DNA from: CBDCYS01 sp965226245
Lineage (GTDB): Bacteria; Acidobacteriota; Terriglobia; Bryobacterales; UBA6623
DNA length: 64,000 nt
Direction: 5' to 3'
Assembly (NCBI GenBank): GCA_965226245.1
Contig: CBDDCL010000015.1
Span: 2,356,001 to 2,420,000, forward strand
The position numbers and the translations under genes are program-made. This document shows, piece by piece, positions 42,981-51,613 of the stretch. Numbering within the stretch: the first letter of the stretch is position 1; each line of letters begins with the position of its first letter. The notes below the pieces were generated by a model, which worked only from the letters and a program-made list of their open reading frames with translations, had not been told where the DNA came from and ran no database searches.

Positions 42981-43266
42981 TTTCAGGAAACACTGCATCC
43001 GAAGAAGTTCACGCCGAATGGAGGTGACAGGTGTGGTAGTAAACACGCGAACTGCGGCCTCAAAGGAAAAGCGTTCGGAGGCGCGTCAAATTGTCCACGA
43101 GTGTGAAGTTGCTGTTCAGCAGAACCCCTCGTCCATCGGCGAATCTTGGTATCTTGCCCAGTACAATAGGGCAGTTGGAAAACTCGGGTACGTCAGCCGA
43201 CTTAATCCGACACAAACCGAACCGCTGCGCGGCCGCCTGGAGAAAGTCAGGCCCAGAACTATCTAG

Positions 43267-43998
43267 TCCCTTGGGGGCTGATGGGACAGTCAGAAAGCGC
43301 CGGGATAAACCGGCGGAGAGTCGGGGAGGAAGGAGCCCCACAACGAAGGAGTAGCGAACCACGTTGACCTCGAGTCATGCGCCGGCGGTGGCGACATCGC
43401 GGGCGAAGCGTTGACAGAGGCACTGATGGGCCCAGCTATGGAGCCGTGAAATAACTCGTCTCGGGGGCCGACCCTGTTGACTGAAGGGGAAGGCCACATC
43501 GCCCGTCACGTTAGCGCCAGCGGCGGCCGGCCCCGGCGCGGCCGGAGAACCTGGGCACGTCAGGAAACTCTCCGTACGAGAACCGGGAGACCTCGTCGGC
43601 GTCTGTCAGCAGCAACGGCAGACCGGTGGGCGAAGGCCAAAAGCCGTACGGCCCACATGCACGCGGGCGAGGAGTCGGACAACGGGGTAGTACCGATGAA
43701 GCAACCGAACAACAACGGCAGGCCCCAGCGGGGGCGCCCGAGGCGGAGGATGTGGAGGGAAGCGCGTTGGCCGAGGAGAACGGGGCGCAACCTAACGCGG
43801 GCCGGACACAGAGCCGGGAAACCGCGTGCAGCGGGTTGAGCCGCGTGCGCCGAGCGGCACTGGGAGAAAGGCAGCTTCGTGCTGGCTTGTTCGAGCGCCT
43901 GTGTGACGCCATTATCCGAGGCAAGAGCCGTATGAGTCAATGCTCACGTACGGATCCGTGCGGGGGGCGAGCAGCGATGCCCGTCCCTACCGCGACCC
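43267..43998 (+). mobile_element. Group II intron remnant lacking its reverse transcriptase gene
   Basis: Domain V is recognisable at 43925-43956: GAGCCGTATGAGTCAATGCT then CACGTACGGATC, followed by a domain VI-like stem and CTACCGCGAC. Upstream, blocks such as ATGGAGCCGTGAAATAACTC and GGGGCCGACCCTGTTGACTG look like intron RNA domains. The position where the maturase would begin (after 43697) has only a short open frame, so the intron-encoded protein is deleted. The 5' end is not certain. It follows the retron RT stop directly. Confidence 0.55.
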
Positions 43999-45046
43999 TT
44001 AACTGAGTTCTCGACCGTCATTCGCGGCCACCGAGGGCGAGACTACGAGGAAATAGGAGACAGAGCCCGATAACGGACTTCAGGGCTTGGGGAAAGTCGG
44101 GACATCCATGATAGGTATCTGTCAAGTGCTCTCAAGGGGTTGACGCAGTAACCCCGCTCCCTCGTGGTGGCAAGGGTTGCGGGACGATACCAAAAGTTGC
44201 GGCGGCGGGCGTCTGCGAATCGGTCGTGGGGCCCCGAAAAGACATCTGCAAGAAATTGTAATCCTTTAAAATCAATAATATGTATTAGAACTCTTAAAGT
44301 GGGCTCATTCCCGCCTGCTATTATGCGAATAGCCACGGGAAAAACCCATGAACACCAGCCTGAACAGCAATCGGCTTGTCCAACCCATAGCCCGAATTTT
44401 GCGGCAACTCCTGAGTGGCTTCGCTCTCGCCACGGCACTGCGCGAAAACCTCCACGTCGCGAGGCCCGGCGCGGCGCACGGCTCCAGGGGTGCCGCGCTG
44501 GGCCTCCGGGCCGCCGTGAAAAATCCGCGCGATCCCGGTCATCCCGATCGGCTCCCAAGAAGCTGGGCGCGCCCAAAATCAACCCTGTTTCCGGCGGCGC
44601 CGCAAGGGGCGGTTTGGCGCCAAGTTTCGAGTTTGCATAATAAGGAAGGCGCGCGTGAGCATAATCCGCTAACTTCCGCTAATTCGCCCCGATCGTTGCC
44701 ACCGCCCGCGCGACCGGCAGCGCTATTGGACGAGAGATAGTTCTTTCCTCTACTTTAGACCAAGACCTGCACGAAAAGTGGGAAACCCGGGCGAGGATCA
44801 ACAGCTTTTGGCTCCAAAACACTCTCGCAGGGAGCCGAGTGACGGGATCTCATCCTCACGCTGGTGCAGAGTAGAATATTCCTCGGGCCCCCTGGTTGCC
44901 ATTGATCCGGTAGTGTCTCAATTTGAATCCAGCAGGCTGATAATCTCTTGGAGCGATCAGGCGTGATCCGAAACGCCCGCTTCCATCGTGCCTGCCACCG
45001 ATCTCACCGGAAGGCTGATACACTTGACCTCTTGCAGGAGCCGCCA
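43999..45046. other. 1.05-kb intergenic region
   Basis: No supported gene. An AT-rich patch at 44255-44310 stands out. Inverted relatives of repeats left of the retron lie at about 44049-44107. A 130-codon frame beginning at 44348 has no ribosome binding site and turns into low-complexity arginine/proline sequence, so it is not called. Confidence 0.45.
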
Positions 45047-45259
45047 ATGTGCAAGATTAGTCCCATACTCGGCGCATGCCTTCTCGCTGCTTCGCTTCCT
45101 CTGCTCGGCGCCGATAGTGAAACCGCCAGTCGACTAGTGTATTCAGTCCTTTATCGGGATACTGAAGGCGTGACGCACTTTCGCGATGATCAGACTGGTC
45201 TGGCACGGAACTCCTCGCAGGAATCGGATGACGCTGCTGTTGGATGCGACAAAGGGTGA
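45047..45259 (+). CDS. Small secreted protein, possibly truncated cupin
   Basis: 70 residues starting MCKISPILGACLLAASLPLL then GADSETA, a good signal peptide, preceded by AGGAGCCGCCA. The mature part (RLVYSVLYRDTEGVTHFRDD) resembles the beginning of small cupin proteins, where R-D-x-x-G-x-x-H-F is followed by a beta barrel; the barrel is missing. So it may be a truncated gene. It lies 60 bases upstream of the Rieske gene. Confidence 0.5.
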   Translation: MCKISPILGACLLAASLPLLGADSETASRLVYSVLYRDTEGVTHFRDDQTGLARNSSQESDDAAVGCDKG

Positions 45260-45321
45260 GCTTCCTTCAAATCGCAGCCACGGAGGCCAGTAGTCCAACC
45301 TTTGTTTGCAGGAGGTCGAGA

Positions 45322-45936
45322 ATGATGGCTACCGTTGACGACAAATTCACCCCGCCCGAGAAGCTGCACGCCAACCAAGGCTCGACGCGGCGCGCCGTCC
45401 TCGAGCCCGTCGTGGCGTTGGCCTTGTCGGCGCCGATGCGGTGCTTGGCGCAAGCGGGCGCCAAGCCTGAAAAGCTGCGGCCTCAGCCTGGGGACCGTCT
45501 CGTTTTCGCGTTCGGTCCGCGCGAGGGCGAGCCGCTGCAATTGGAAGAGCTAACGATGGGCGAGAAGCCGGTGGCGGCTTGGCCGATGAGTCCTGACGCA
45601 GGCGTGGTGCGCAGCGGGTCGCGGCTCAATCGCGTGATGGTGATGCGGCTGGACCCGGCGACGCTGTCGGAAAAAACCGGAGAGGGCGCCGCCGGCGGGA
45701 TCGTGGCCTACTCGGCCGTGTGTACCCACACGGGTTGCGATGTCTCGGATTGGCGTGCGGAAACGCAGCGGCTGGTCTGCTCATGCCACGAATCCGAATT
45801 CGAGGTTGCGGACGGCGCCCGTGTGCTGACCGGCCCGGCCCCGAAACCACTGGCGATGCTGCCTCTCGAGATCGCCGCCGGCGAGCTGCGCGTGGCTCGG
45901 GAATTCACGCGCCGGGTCGGATTTCAGCGCCAATGA
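45322..45936 (+). CDS. Rieske [2Fe-2S] domain protein
   Basis: 204 residues from MMATVDDKFTPPEKLHANQG, with AGGAGGTCGAGA before the ATG; the frame is open upstream but that start is better. A Tat-like or signal-anchor region (STRRAVLEPVVALALSAPMR) precedes the soluble domain. The cluster ligands are intact: CTHTGC (box 1) and CSCHESEFE (box 2). It probably passes electrons in the periplasm. The stop overlaps a potential start of the PQQ dehydrogenase (ATGA), so the two form an operon and the Rieske protein may accept or relay its electrons. Confidence 0.88.
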   Translation: MMATVDDKFTPPEKLHANQGSTRRAVLEPVVALALSAPMRCLAQAGAKPEKLRPQPGDRLVFAFGPREGEPLQLEELTMGEKPVAAWPMSPDAGVVRSGSRLNRVMVMRLDPATLSEKTGEGAAGGIVAYSAVCTHTGCDVSDWRAETQRLVCSCHESEFEVADGARVLTGPAPKPLAMLPLEIAAGELRVAREFTRRVGFQRQ

Positions 45937-45962
45937 CACAAGCAGCTGGCTATACTACAGCC

Positions 45963-47729
45963 ATGCCACGTTCCACCTCCCGTTTCGCCACGTCCCTTCG
46001 CGCCGCTGCCTGGATTGCCGTTTCGCTCCTCGCCGGCCGCCTGCCCTCGCTGAGCCTCGCGCAACCCGCGCCCGCCTACAAGAACGTAACGAACGAGCGG
46101 TTGACCGATCCGGAGCCGCGCAACTGGCTGATGTATCGCGGCACTTACGATTCGATGGGCTACAGCGCCCTAGACCAAATCAACACGAGCAACGTGAGCC
46201 GGCTGGTTCCGGCCTGGACCTTCTCGACGGGGATGCGCGAGGGACACCAGGCCCCGCCCATCGTGAACGAGGGTGTGATGTTCGTAACGACGCCCCACAA
46301 CCGGGTGCTCGCGCTCGATGCCCGAAGCGGCGATCTTCTGTGGCGCTACGACCGCGAATTACCCGAGGACCAGCTCCAGATGCACCCGACCAACCGGGGC
46401 GTAGCTCTCTACGCGGACCGCGTCTACCTGGCCACCGCGGACTGCTACCTCGTGGCGCTCGACGCACGCAGCGGCGAGGTGGTCTGGGAAAGCGAAGTCG
46501 AGGACTACGCGACGGGCTACGACATGACGCTCGCGCCGCTGGTGGCCGAGGGCAAGGTGATGGTCGGCGTCGCGGGCGGTGAGTTCGGCATCCGCGGCTT
46601 CGTTGCGGCCTTCGACGCGATGACGGGCGAGCAGTCCTGGAAGACCTACACGATCCCCGCACCGGGCGAGCCCGGCAGCGAAACCTGGGAAGGCGACAGT
46701 TGGAAGACCGGCGGCGTTTCTATCTGGGTCACGGGCTCCTACGACTCGCGGCTCGGCCTCACATATTGGGGCACCGGCAACGGCGGCCCCTGGATGGGAG
46801 ACACGCGGCCGGGTGACAATCTGTACGCCACTTCGGTGATTGCGCTGGATGTGGAAACGGGCGCGCTCCGCGCCCACCACCAGTACCACTGGAACGACTC
46901 CTGGGACTGGGACGAAGTCTCCGCCCCGCTCCTGCTGGACTTCCAGCGTGACGGACGAACCATCTCCGGCCTGGTGCACCCCGGCCGCAACGGCTACCTC
47001 TGGTTCCTCGAGCGCGGCCGCGACCGGATCGATTTCGTCGACGCGTTGCCCTATGTACGCCAGAACGTCTTCACGAGCATCGACCCAAAGACGGGGCGGC
47101 CCAGCTACGACCCAGCGCGCAAACCCGGCATCGGCAAGCGCGCCGAGTTCTGCCCTTCGCTCTGGGGCGGCAAGAACTGGCCGCCGGCGGCCTACAGCCC
47201 CAAGACCGGCTACCTCTACATCCCCGCCAATGAGAACCTCTGCACCTCGATGAAGGGCAAGGAAATCGAGTATAGACCCGGCCAGACCTTCATGGGAACC
47301 GATAACAGCGGAACGGACCTGATCCTCCACGAGGAAGCCAAGGACCACATTGGCGAGCTCCAGGCCTGGGATCTGGACGGGCCGAAGAAGGTGTGGACGA
47401 CAACCTTTGCGAGCCACAACTGGGGCCCGGTGCTCGCAACCGCGGGCGACGTGATCTTCATGGGTGGCACGAATGACCGCTATTTCCGCGCCTTCGACGC
47501 CCACACGGGGGACGAGCTGTGGAAACAACGCACCAACTCCGGCGTAACCGGAGTGCCAAGCACTTACGAAGTCGACGGCGTTCAATACGTGGCGGTGCTC
47601 TCGGGCTGGGGCGTCGATGCCGCACGTATGCAGGCGAGGCTGAACAAGCAACTCGAGACCAAGACCTACGTGCCGCAAGGGGGAGTGCTCTGGGTATTCG
47701 CTCTGCCGCAGGCTACGCCGACCCAGTGA
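45963..47729 (+). CDS. PQQ-dependent dehydrogenase (quinoprotein alcohol dehydrogenase type)
   Basis: 588 residues from MPRSTSRFATSLRAAAWIAV, a signal peptide; an ATG at 45933 overlapping the Rieske stop is an alternative. The eight-bladed propeller shows tryptophan docking repeats (VLALDARSGDLLWRY, YLVALDARSGEVVWESE, FDAHTGDELWKQRT). The active-site segment WNDSWDWDEVSAP has the general-base Asp and a second Asp two residues on, the position that binds a lanthanide in XoxF-type enzymes (calcium enzymes have Ala there). It oxidises a primary alcohol or similar substrate in the periplasm. The adjacent-cysteine motif usual in the family is not evident. Confidence 0.88.
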   Translation: MPRSTSRFATSLRAAAWIAVSLLAGRLPSLSLAQPAPAYKNVTNERLTDPEPRNWLMYRGTYDSMGYSALDQINTSNVSRLVPAWTFSTGMREGHQAPPIVNEGVMFVTTPHNRVLALDARSGDLLWRYDRELPEDQLQMHPTNRGVALYADRVYLATADCYLVALDARSGEVVWESEVEDYATGYDMTLAPLVAEGKVMVGVAGGEFGIRGFVAAFDAMTGEQSWKTYTIPAPGEPGSETWEGDSWKTGGVSIWVTGSYDSRLGLTYWGTGNGGPWMGDTRPGDNLYATSVIALDVETGALRAHHQYHWNDSWDWDEVSAPLLLDFQRDGRTISGLVHPGRNGYLWFLERGRDRIDFVDALPYVRQNVFTSIDPKTGRPSYDPARKPGIGKRAEFCPSLWGGKNWPPAAYSPKTGYLYIPANENLCTSMKGKEIEYRPGQTFMGTDNSGTDLILHEEAKDHIGELQAWDLDGPKKVWTTTFASHNWGPVLATAGDVIFMGGTNDRYFRAFDAHTGDELWKQRTNSGVTGVPSTYEVDGVQYVAVLSGWGVDAARMQARLNKQLETKTYVPQGGVLWVFALPQATPTQ

Positions 47730-48108
47730 GACGGTAGCGGCAAGTTTTGTTTGTGAGTGACGTTTTCTATGGAATTGGATACTGGCCCCGCATGGACCGT
47801 GGCGATCATTTCGCCTCCAATCATGCCATTCGCTCCGGCCATAAGATTCGAAAGTGGTTCCGTGCGGCGCGCCAGCCGGTGGCGAACCTCCATTTCTTCG
47901 TCACGGCGCCGATCACCAGGCTCATCAGAACTGCCGCGAGGTATAGGGCCGATGTCAACAATTGATCGAGACATCGTAAAGCTCCGGTACTTTACCGTCA
48001 GACAGAGTGATTTTATCAATCTACACCCACGCCCGAGCTATCGATATTTCCTGGTCACGCAAGTGTTCACGCCCGACGACATGTACTTGTGTACGCAGTT
48101 GCTCGGAA

Positions 48109-49135
48109 ATGGGGTATTTAGTTGACTCCAGTAGCCACAATATGTTGTGGTTGGGGGCATGAAGGAGGACTACCCCCGAAACCTCGTCGAGTTGGAAGCT
48201 CGATTCTCGACCGAGGAGGCGTGCCGGGAGTACCTGCTGAAGCTGCGCTGGCCGGAGGGGTTCGTGTGCCCGCGCTGTGGGATCCAGTCCTCATGGGCCA
48301 GCAAACGCAATCTGCTGCTCTGCGCCGACTGCGGTTACCAGGCCTCGGTGACGGCGGGCACGATTTTCCAGGACACCCGCAAGCCCTTGACGTTGTGGTT
48401 CCGGGCGGCTTGGTGGGTGACAACGCAAAAAGGCGGGGCCAGCGCGCTGGAGTTGCAGCGGGTCTTGGGTTTGGGTAGCTATGTAACCGCCTGGACCTGG
48501 CTGCACAAGTTCCGCCGCGCCATGGTGCGCCCCGGTCGCAATCGGCTGGTCGGCCGGGTGGAGGTGGACGAAACGTATGTGGGCGGAGTCGAAGAGGGCG
48601 TCCGAGGTCGCGAAATGGTTGGCAAAGCGTTAGTTGCGGTTGCTGCCGAGGAGGATGGGCGCGGTATGGGTCGCATCCGGCTCCGTCGGATCGCGGATGC
48701 CTCAGCGGCGAGCTTGGAAGCCTTTGTCGAAGAAGCTATCCAACCTGGCAGCCTCGTGCACACCGACGGCTGGGAAGGCTATGCGGGATTGGAGAACAAA
48801 GGATACCGCCATGAAGTCACCGTGCTGCGCGGGAAGCGGCAATCGGCGAGTAAGCTGCTGCCGAGAGTCCATCGTGTCGCCTCTCTGCTAAAGCGCTGGC
48901 TGTTGGGGACCCACCAGGGGGCTGTCAGTCACGAGTATTTGGACTACTACCTGGACGAGTTCACGTTCCGCTTCAACCGGCGGACCTCACGGTCGCGCGG
49001 CAAACTTTTCTATCGCCTCCTCCAGCAGGCGGTCGCCGCCGACCCTGCTCCCTATAAGACAATGGTCGAGGCCACCAGGGCCGGCACCCCCACCCCCAAG
49101 ATGTAGTGGCTACTGGAGTCAACTAAATACCCCAT
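48109..49135 (+). mobile_element. IS1595-family insertion sequence, copy 3 (1027 bp)
   Basis: Same inverted ends and sequence as copies 1 and 2. A perfect direct repeat TGCTCGGAA flanks it (48100-48108 and 49136-49144), the cleanest target duplication of the three. Confidence 0.93.
48159..49106 (+). CDS. IS1595-family (ISXO2-like) transposase, copy 3
   Basis: 315 residues, identical to the other two copies, with intact zinc ribbon and DDE motifs. Same orientation as copies 1 and 2. Confidence 0.95.
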   Translation: MKEDYPRNLVELEARFSTEEACREYLLKLRWPEGFVCPRCGIQSSWASKRNLLLCADCGYQASVTAGTIFQDTRKPLTLWFRAAWWVTTQKGGASALELQRVLGLGSYVTAWTWLHKFRRAMVRPGRNRLVGRVEVDETYVGGVEEGVRGREMVGKALVAVAAEEDGRGMGRIRLRRIADASAASLEAFVEEAIQPGSLVHTDGWEGYAGLENKGYRHEVTVLRGKRQSASKLLPRVHRVASLLKRWLLGTHQGAVSHEYLDYYLDEFTFRFNRRTSRSRGKLFYRLLQQAVAADPAPYKTMVEATRAGTPTPKM

Positions 49136-49535
49136 TGCTCGGAATCGACCTGCGGGCCGTAAAGTATTTCGAAAAGCAAGGCTGCGAACACCTCACAGGC
49201 GACAAGCTGACTGATGCCGATCGGGAACGCGTGCAAGCCTGCTTGGATGCGAATGCACGCTGGATAGTCAATAAAGTCGCAGGCGCCGTCTTTGGTCCCC
49301 TGACGACGGATCATTCCGATAAGATTCAGTGAATCCAAATCGCGATGCCCGTGGCGGGCGTTGCTCGATGCGGTGTACAGTGTCTTCGTCGGTTGCGTTG
49401 TAGAGGCGCACCACAGCATTAGCATTCCACCGGGTCCAATCGAAGTCGAACCGGATCGAGCGGACCCGATTGACGTTGATCCTGATCCGCTGCGGATCGT
49501 TCGCTAGCCATTCTTGTACACGAAATAACGATCTC

Positions 49536-49903
49536 ATGAAGCGCTTTACACGCCTGGTATTTACGTGTCTTGTCCTGGTCACTACTGCTCAGGCTGCTGA
49601 GTTGACTGGAATCTGGCTGTTCAGCGCCGAAACCGACGATGGCCTACTACGGGCTCGTTTGACTTTGCACGTCACCGAACCGCAACTCTCCGCACGCATG
49701 AAGATCGACCAGCACGTCCTGGAAGGCTCAGGCACTGTCAAGGGTGACGAGTTCGATGTGCAACTTCAACACGCAGTTTTACCCGGGTCTTCTGACCATA
49801 GTGATCGAGTACATCTCAGGGGAAACTCGATGGCGATCAGCTCAAAGGGACCTGGGATGACGGAACCAACCGTGGCGAGTGGACCGGTACGAGGCTGGAG
49901 TAA
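49536..49903 (+). pseudogene. Small secreted protein, frameshifted
   Basis: Starts MKRFTRLVFTCLVLVTTAQA, a clear signal peptide, then AELTGIWLFSAETDDGLLRA and ARMKIDQHVLEGSGTVKGDE. Near 49780-49825 the coding phase changes. The other frame gives GKLDGDQLKGTWDDGTNRGE then WTGTRLE and a stop at 49903, which matches the style of the first half (TGIW, KGTW, GEWTGTR). The intact protein would have about 120 residues with a lipocalin- or calycin-like beta pattern. Function unknown. Confidence 0.55.
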
Positions 49904-50355
49904 CCTCTCTCCGTTGGTTCGAGCTATAGCGACTCAAAGCACTTCTTCGTAGAGGCGTCATGTGGCCAACTGGGCGGGCGTGGCAGCATAGGTAAACCCT
50001 TGCCGACTAGCGAGGACCGATCTTATGGATCTGAGACAACTTTCACCCGTCAGAAAATTGCACAGCCCGCCAGCCTTCACTGGACACACTTACCACCACC
50101 TGATATGGTGTGACCTGTCAAGTCCGGGCGTACGAATCCACACGCTCGGGTTCCCGAGGCCGTACCGATACGACGGCCGGGAGGCGCAGGGCGAGGCTGC
50201 TAGCTAGGAGCCTGTCGGAGAGAAAATTTCCGCCTTCATGCGAATTAAAACATCTCTATAGTTAAATGTTTTCTAGGAGGCCCTCTCCCGGTAAAATGGA
50301 AGCATGTCCCAGCGCTGTCGGGCTGGCACATCGTCTCGCAAAGCAAAATGCCTAT
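49904..50355. other. Intergenic region
   Basis: About 450 bases with no supported gene and no clear repeat. Frames here lack ribosome binding sites. Confidence 0.5.
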
Positions 50356-51489
50356 CTACTCGACTTCTCTCGGCGCCGTGTAGCCGTTCTTAGCCATGAT
50401 CTGATACTTGATGGACTTGCCCTTCTTGTTGACGATTCTCAGATCCTTGTTGTTGTTGGGGTCAACGAGGCGAACCTTGATTTTGCGCCACTTACCGTCA
50501 CGTTTTGTGTTCGTTGGGCTATAGGTCATCGAGTACTGGTTGCGCATCGAATAATGGATGTTGCGGAAGATGGAAGGAAATTCACCGTAGAAACGTGGGA
50601 AGAACGACATCCCGCCCGTCTCTTTCGCGAAGGTTCGCATCTGGTTGTCCGCCTGAAGGAAATCCAAGCGCGCGATCGGGGCCATGTAACCTCGCGCGTC
50701 ATACCACATTCGCAGGGCCTGCATCAGACCGACGGCGTAGACCGTTACTCCGCCGTCCTGTACGATGCGCCGCGTCTTGCCAAAATTTAGTTTACTGAAC
50801 GTATCCACACCAGAGGCAATCAGCACAATCGCCTTGCGGCCCTCAATGTCTTTCATGCGCGTGACCGTGTCGGTCAAGGCATCGAACAGGTTCGATTCTG
50901 AGAAGGCCGCAATGCGCAGGCGCTGCATAGCCTCGTGGGTCTCACGCCGGTTCTGTGTAAAGTCACTGAGGATCTCGGGCCTAAGATCATAAGCCACCAC
51001 TGCGACCCAATCCTCTGGGTTGAGCGTCTCCACGAAACCGTAAGCAGCAGTCAGCGTTTGATACCAGCTTTCCGTCCAATACCGCTGATACAGGTTACTA
51101 AACTCGATCACTAACGCAACCGTCATGGGAGCTTCTGAATGCCCGAACTGAAGGACTTTTTGCGGCACTCCATCCTCGACAACCTGGAAGTTTCCTTGTG
51201 GGATGTTTGGGACGAAATTGCCGTTCTTGTCAACAACCGCCACATCCACTGTCACAATGTTTGTGTCGGCCGTGAACAGCGGCTGGCCTTCCTCGGGGCC
51301 GGCCCGCCGCTTGCGGGTTTCCACCGGAGGCAATTCCAGCGGCTGAGTTGGCGGAGCAGCTGAGGGCCCTGGCCCGCGGCGCGGCCGCCCAGATAACGGG
51401 CCTGTATTCTGAGAAAGTCCCTGATAGCTAGTTCCGAGGCCCAGTAGGGCTAGTAGTAAAGCTTTGGTAACGGCACTGTGGCCAGTCAT
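50356..51489 (-). CDS. VWFA-related domain protein of the acidobacterial type
   Basis: 377 residues. The signal peptide region (TKALLLALLGLGTSYQGLSQ) is followed by a proline-rich linker. Then comes the acidobacterial VWFA-related architecture: an Ig-like prefix (IVTVDVAVVDKNGNFVPNIP, NFQVVEDGVPQKVLQFGHSE) and a von Willebrand A fold (MTVALVIEFSNLYQRYWTES, GRKAIVLIASGVDTFSKLNF). The usual metal site D-x-S-x-S is replaced by E-F-S-N-L, so metal-dependent ligand binding may be lost or altered. It is secreted or periplasmic. This family is one of the best taxonomic hints in the window. Confidence 0.88.
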   Translation of the reverse strand: MTGHSAVTKALLLALLGLGTSYQGLSQNTGPLSGRPRRGPGPSAAPPTQPLELPPVETRKRRAGPEEGQPLFTADTNIVTVDVAVVDKNGNFVPNIPQGNFQVVEDGVPQKVLQFGHSEAPMTVALVIEFSNLYQRYWTESWYQTLTAAYGFVETLNPEDWVAVVAYDLRPEILSDFTQNRRETHEAMQRLRIAAFSESNLFDALTDTVTRMKDIEGRKAIVLIASGVDTFSKLNFGKTRRIVQDGGVTVYAVGLMQALRMWYDARGYMAPIARLDFLQADNQMRTFAKETGGMSFFPRFYGEFPSIFRNIHYSMRNQYSMTYSPTNTKRDGKWRKIKVRLVDPNNNKDLRIVNKKGKSIKYQIMAKNGYTAPREVE

Positions 51490-51613
51490 AGATTCCCCCT
51501 TGTCCCGATTGCGGCCTTATGAGTCACCCCACCACGTTGGACTCTGTGGCGGAATATTGGGTTACTCTTTATCCTAATACCTTATACCTTCCTGCCGGCG
51601 AGCACATCTGTTA

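Larger units (their letters stand above)
41253..43266 (+). pseudogene. Retron reverse transcriptase, split by IS1595 copy 2
   Basis: 5' part 41253-41953, 3' part 42981-43266. The first part has the retron motif NAxxH (NAELH, residues 104-108), the catalytic Asp118 in EDIKSFFPS, QGAKTSTFLANLVLW, and the YxDD box YIDD at 195-198. The second part reads RKHCIRRSSRRMEVTGVVVN, containing the retron-specific VTG, and ends GKLGYVSRLNPTQTEPLRGR. Removing the IS plus one 8-bp duplication joins LNSRKHC in frame, for about 326 residues, the normal size. As it stands the polymerase lacks its template-recognition C-terminus and is presumably inactive. Confidence 0.88.
47952..49332 (+). pseudogene. Hypothetical small protein gene interrupted by IS1595 copy 3
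   Basis: 5' part 47952-48108 encodes MSTIDRDIVKLRYFTVRQSD and on to CTQLLG. The 3' part after 49144 continues IDLRAVKYFEKQGCEHLTGD, KLTDADRERVQACLDANARW and a stop at 49332. Excision of the IS and one TGCTCGGAA copy gives one frame of about 115 residues. I do not recognise the family; it looks soluble and helical in its second half. The clean junction shows the gene was intact until a recent insertion. Confidence 0.65.

Noticed and set aside
44348..44740. 130-codon frame starting MNTSLNSNRLVQPIARILRQ
   Set aside because: No ribosome binding site, and the second half is arginine/proline low-complexity typical of GC-rich noncoding DNA.
45720..45962. Upstream extension of the PQQ dehydrogenase frame
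   Set aside because: It lies over the Rieske gene in another frame; the signal peptide begins at 45963.
47800..47965. Minus-strand hydrophobic stretch (LYLAAVLMSLVIGAVTKKWR) ending near 47828
   Set aside because: No good start or length; perhaps the end of a decayed membrane gene.
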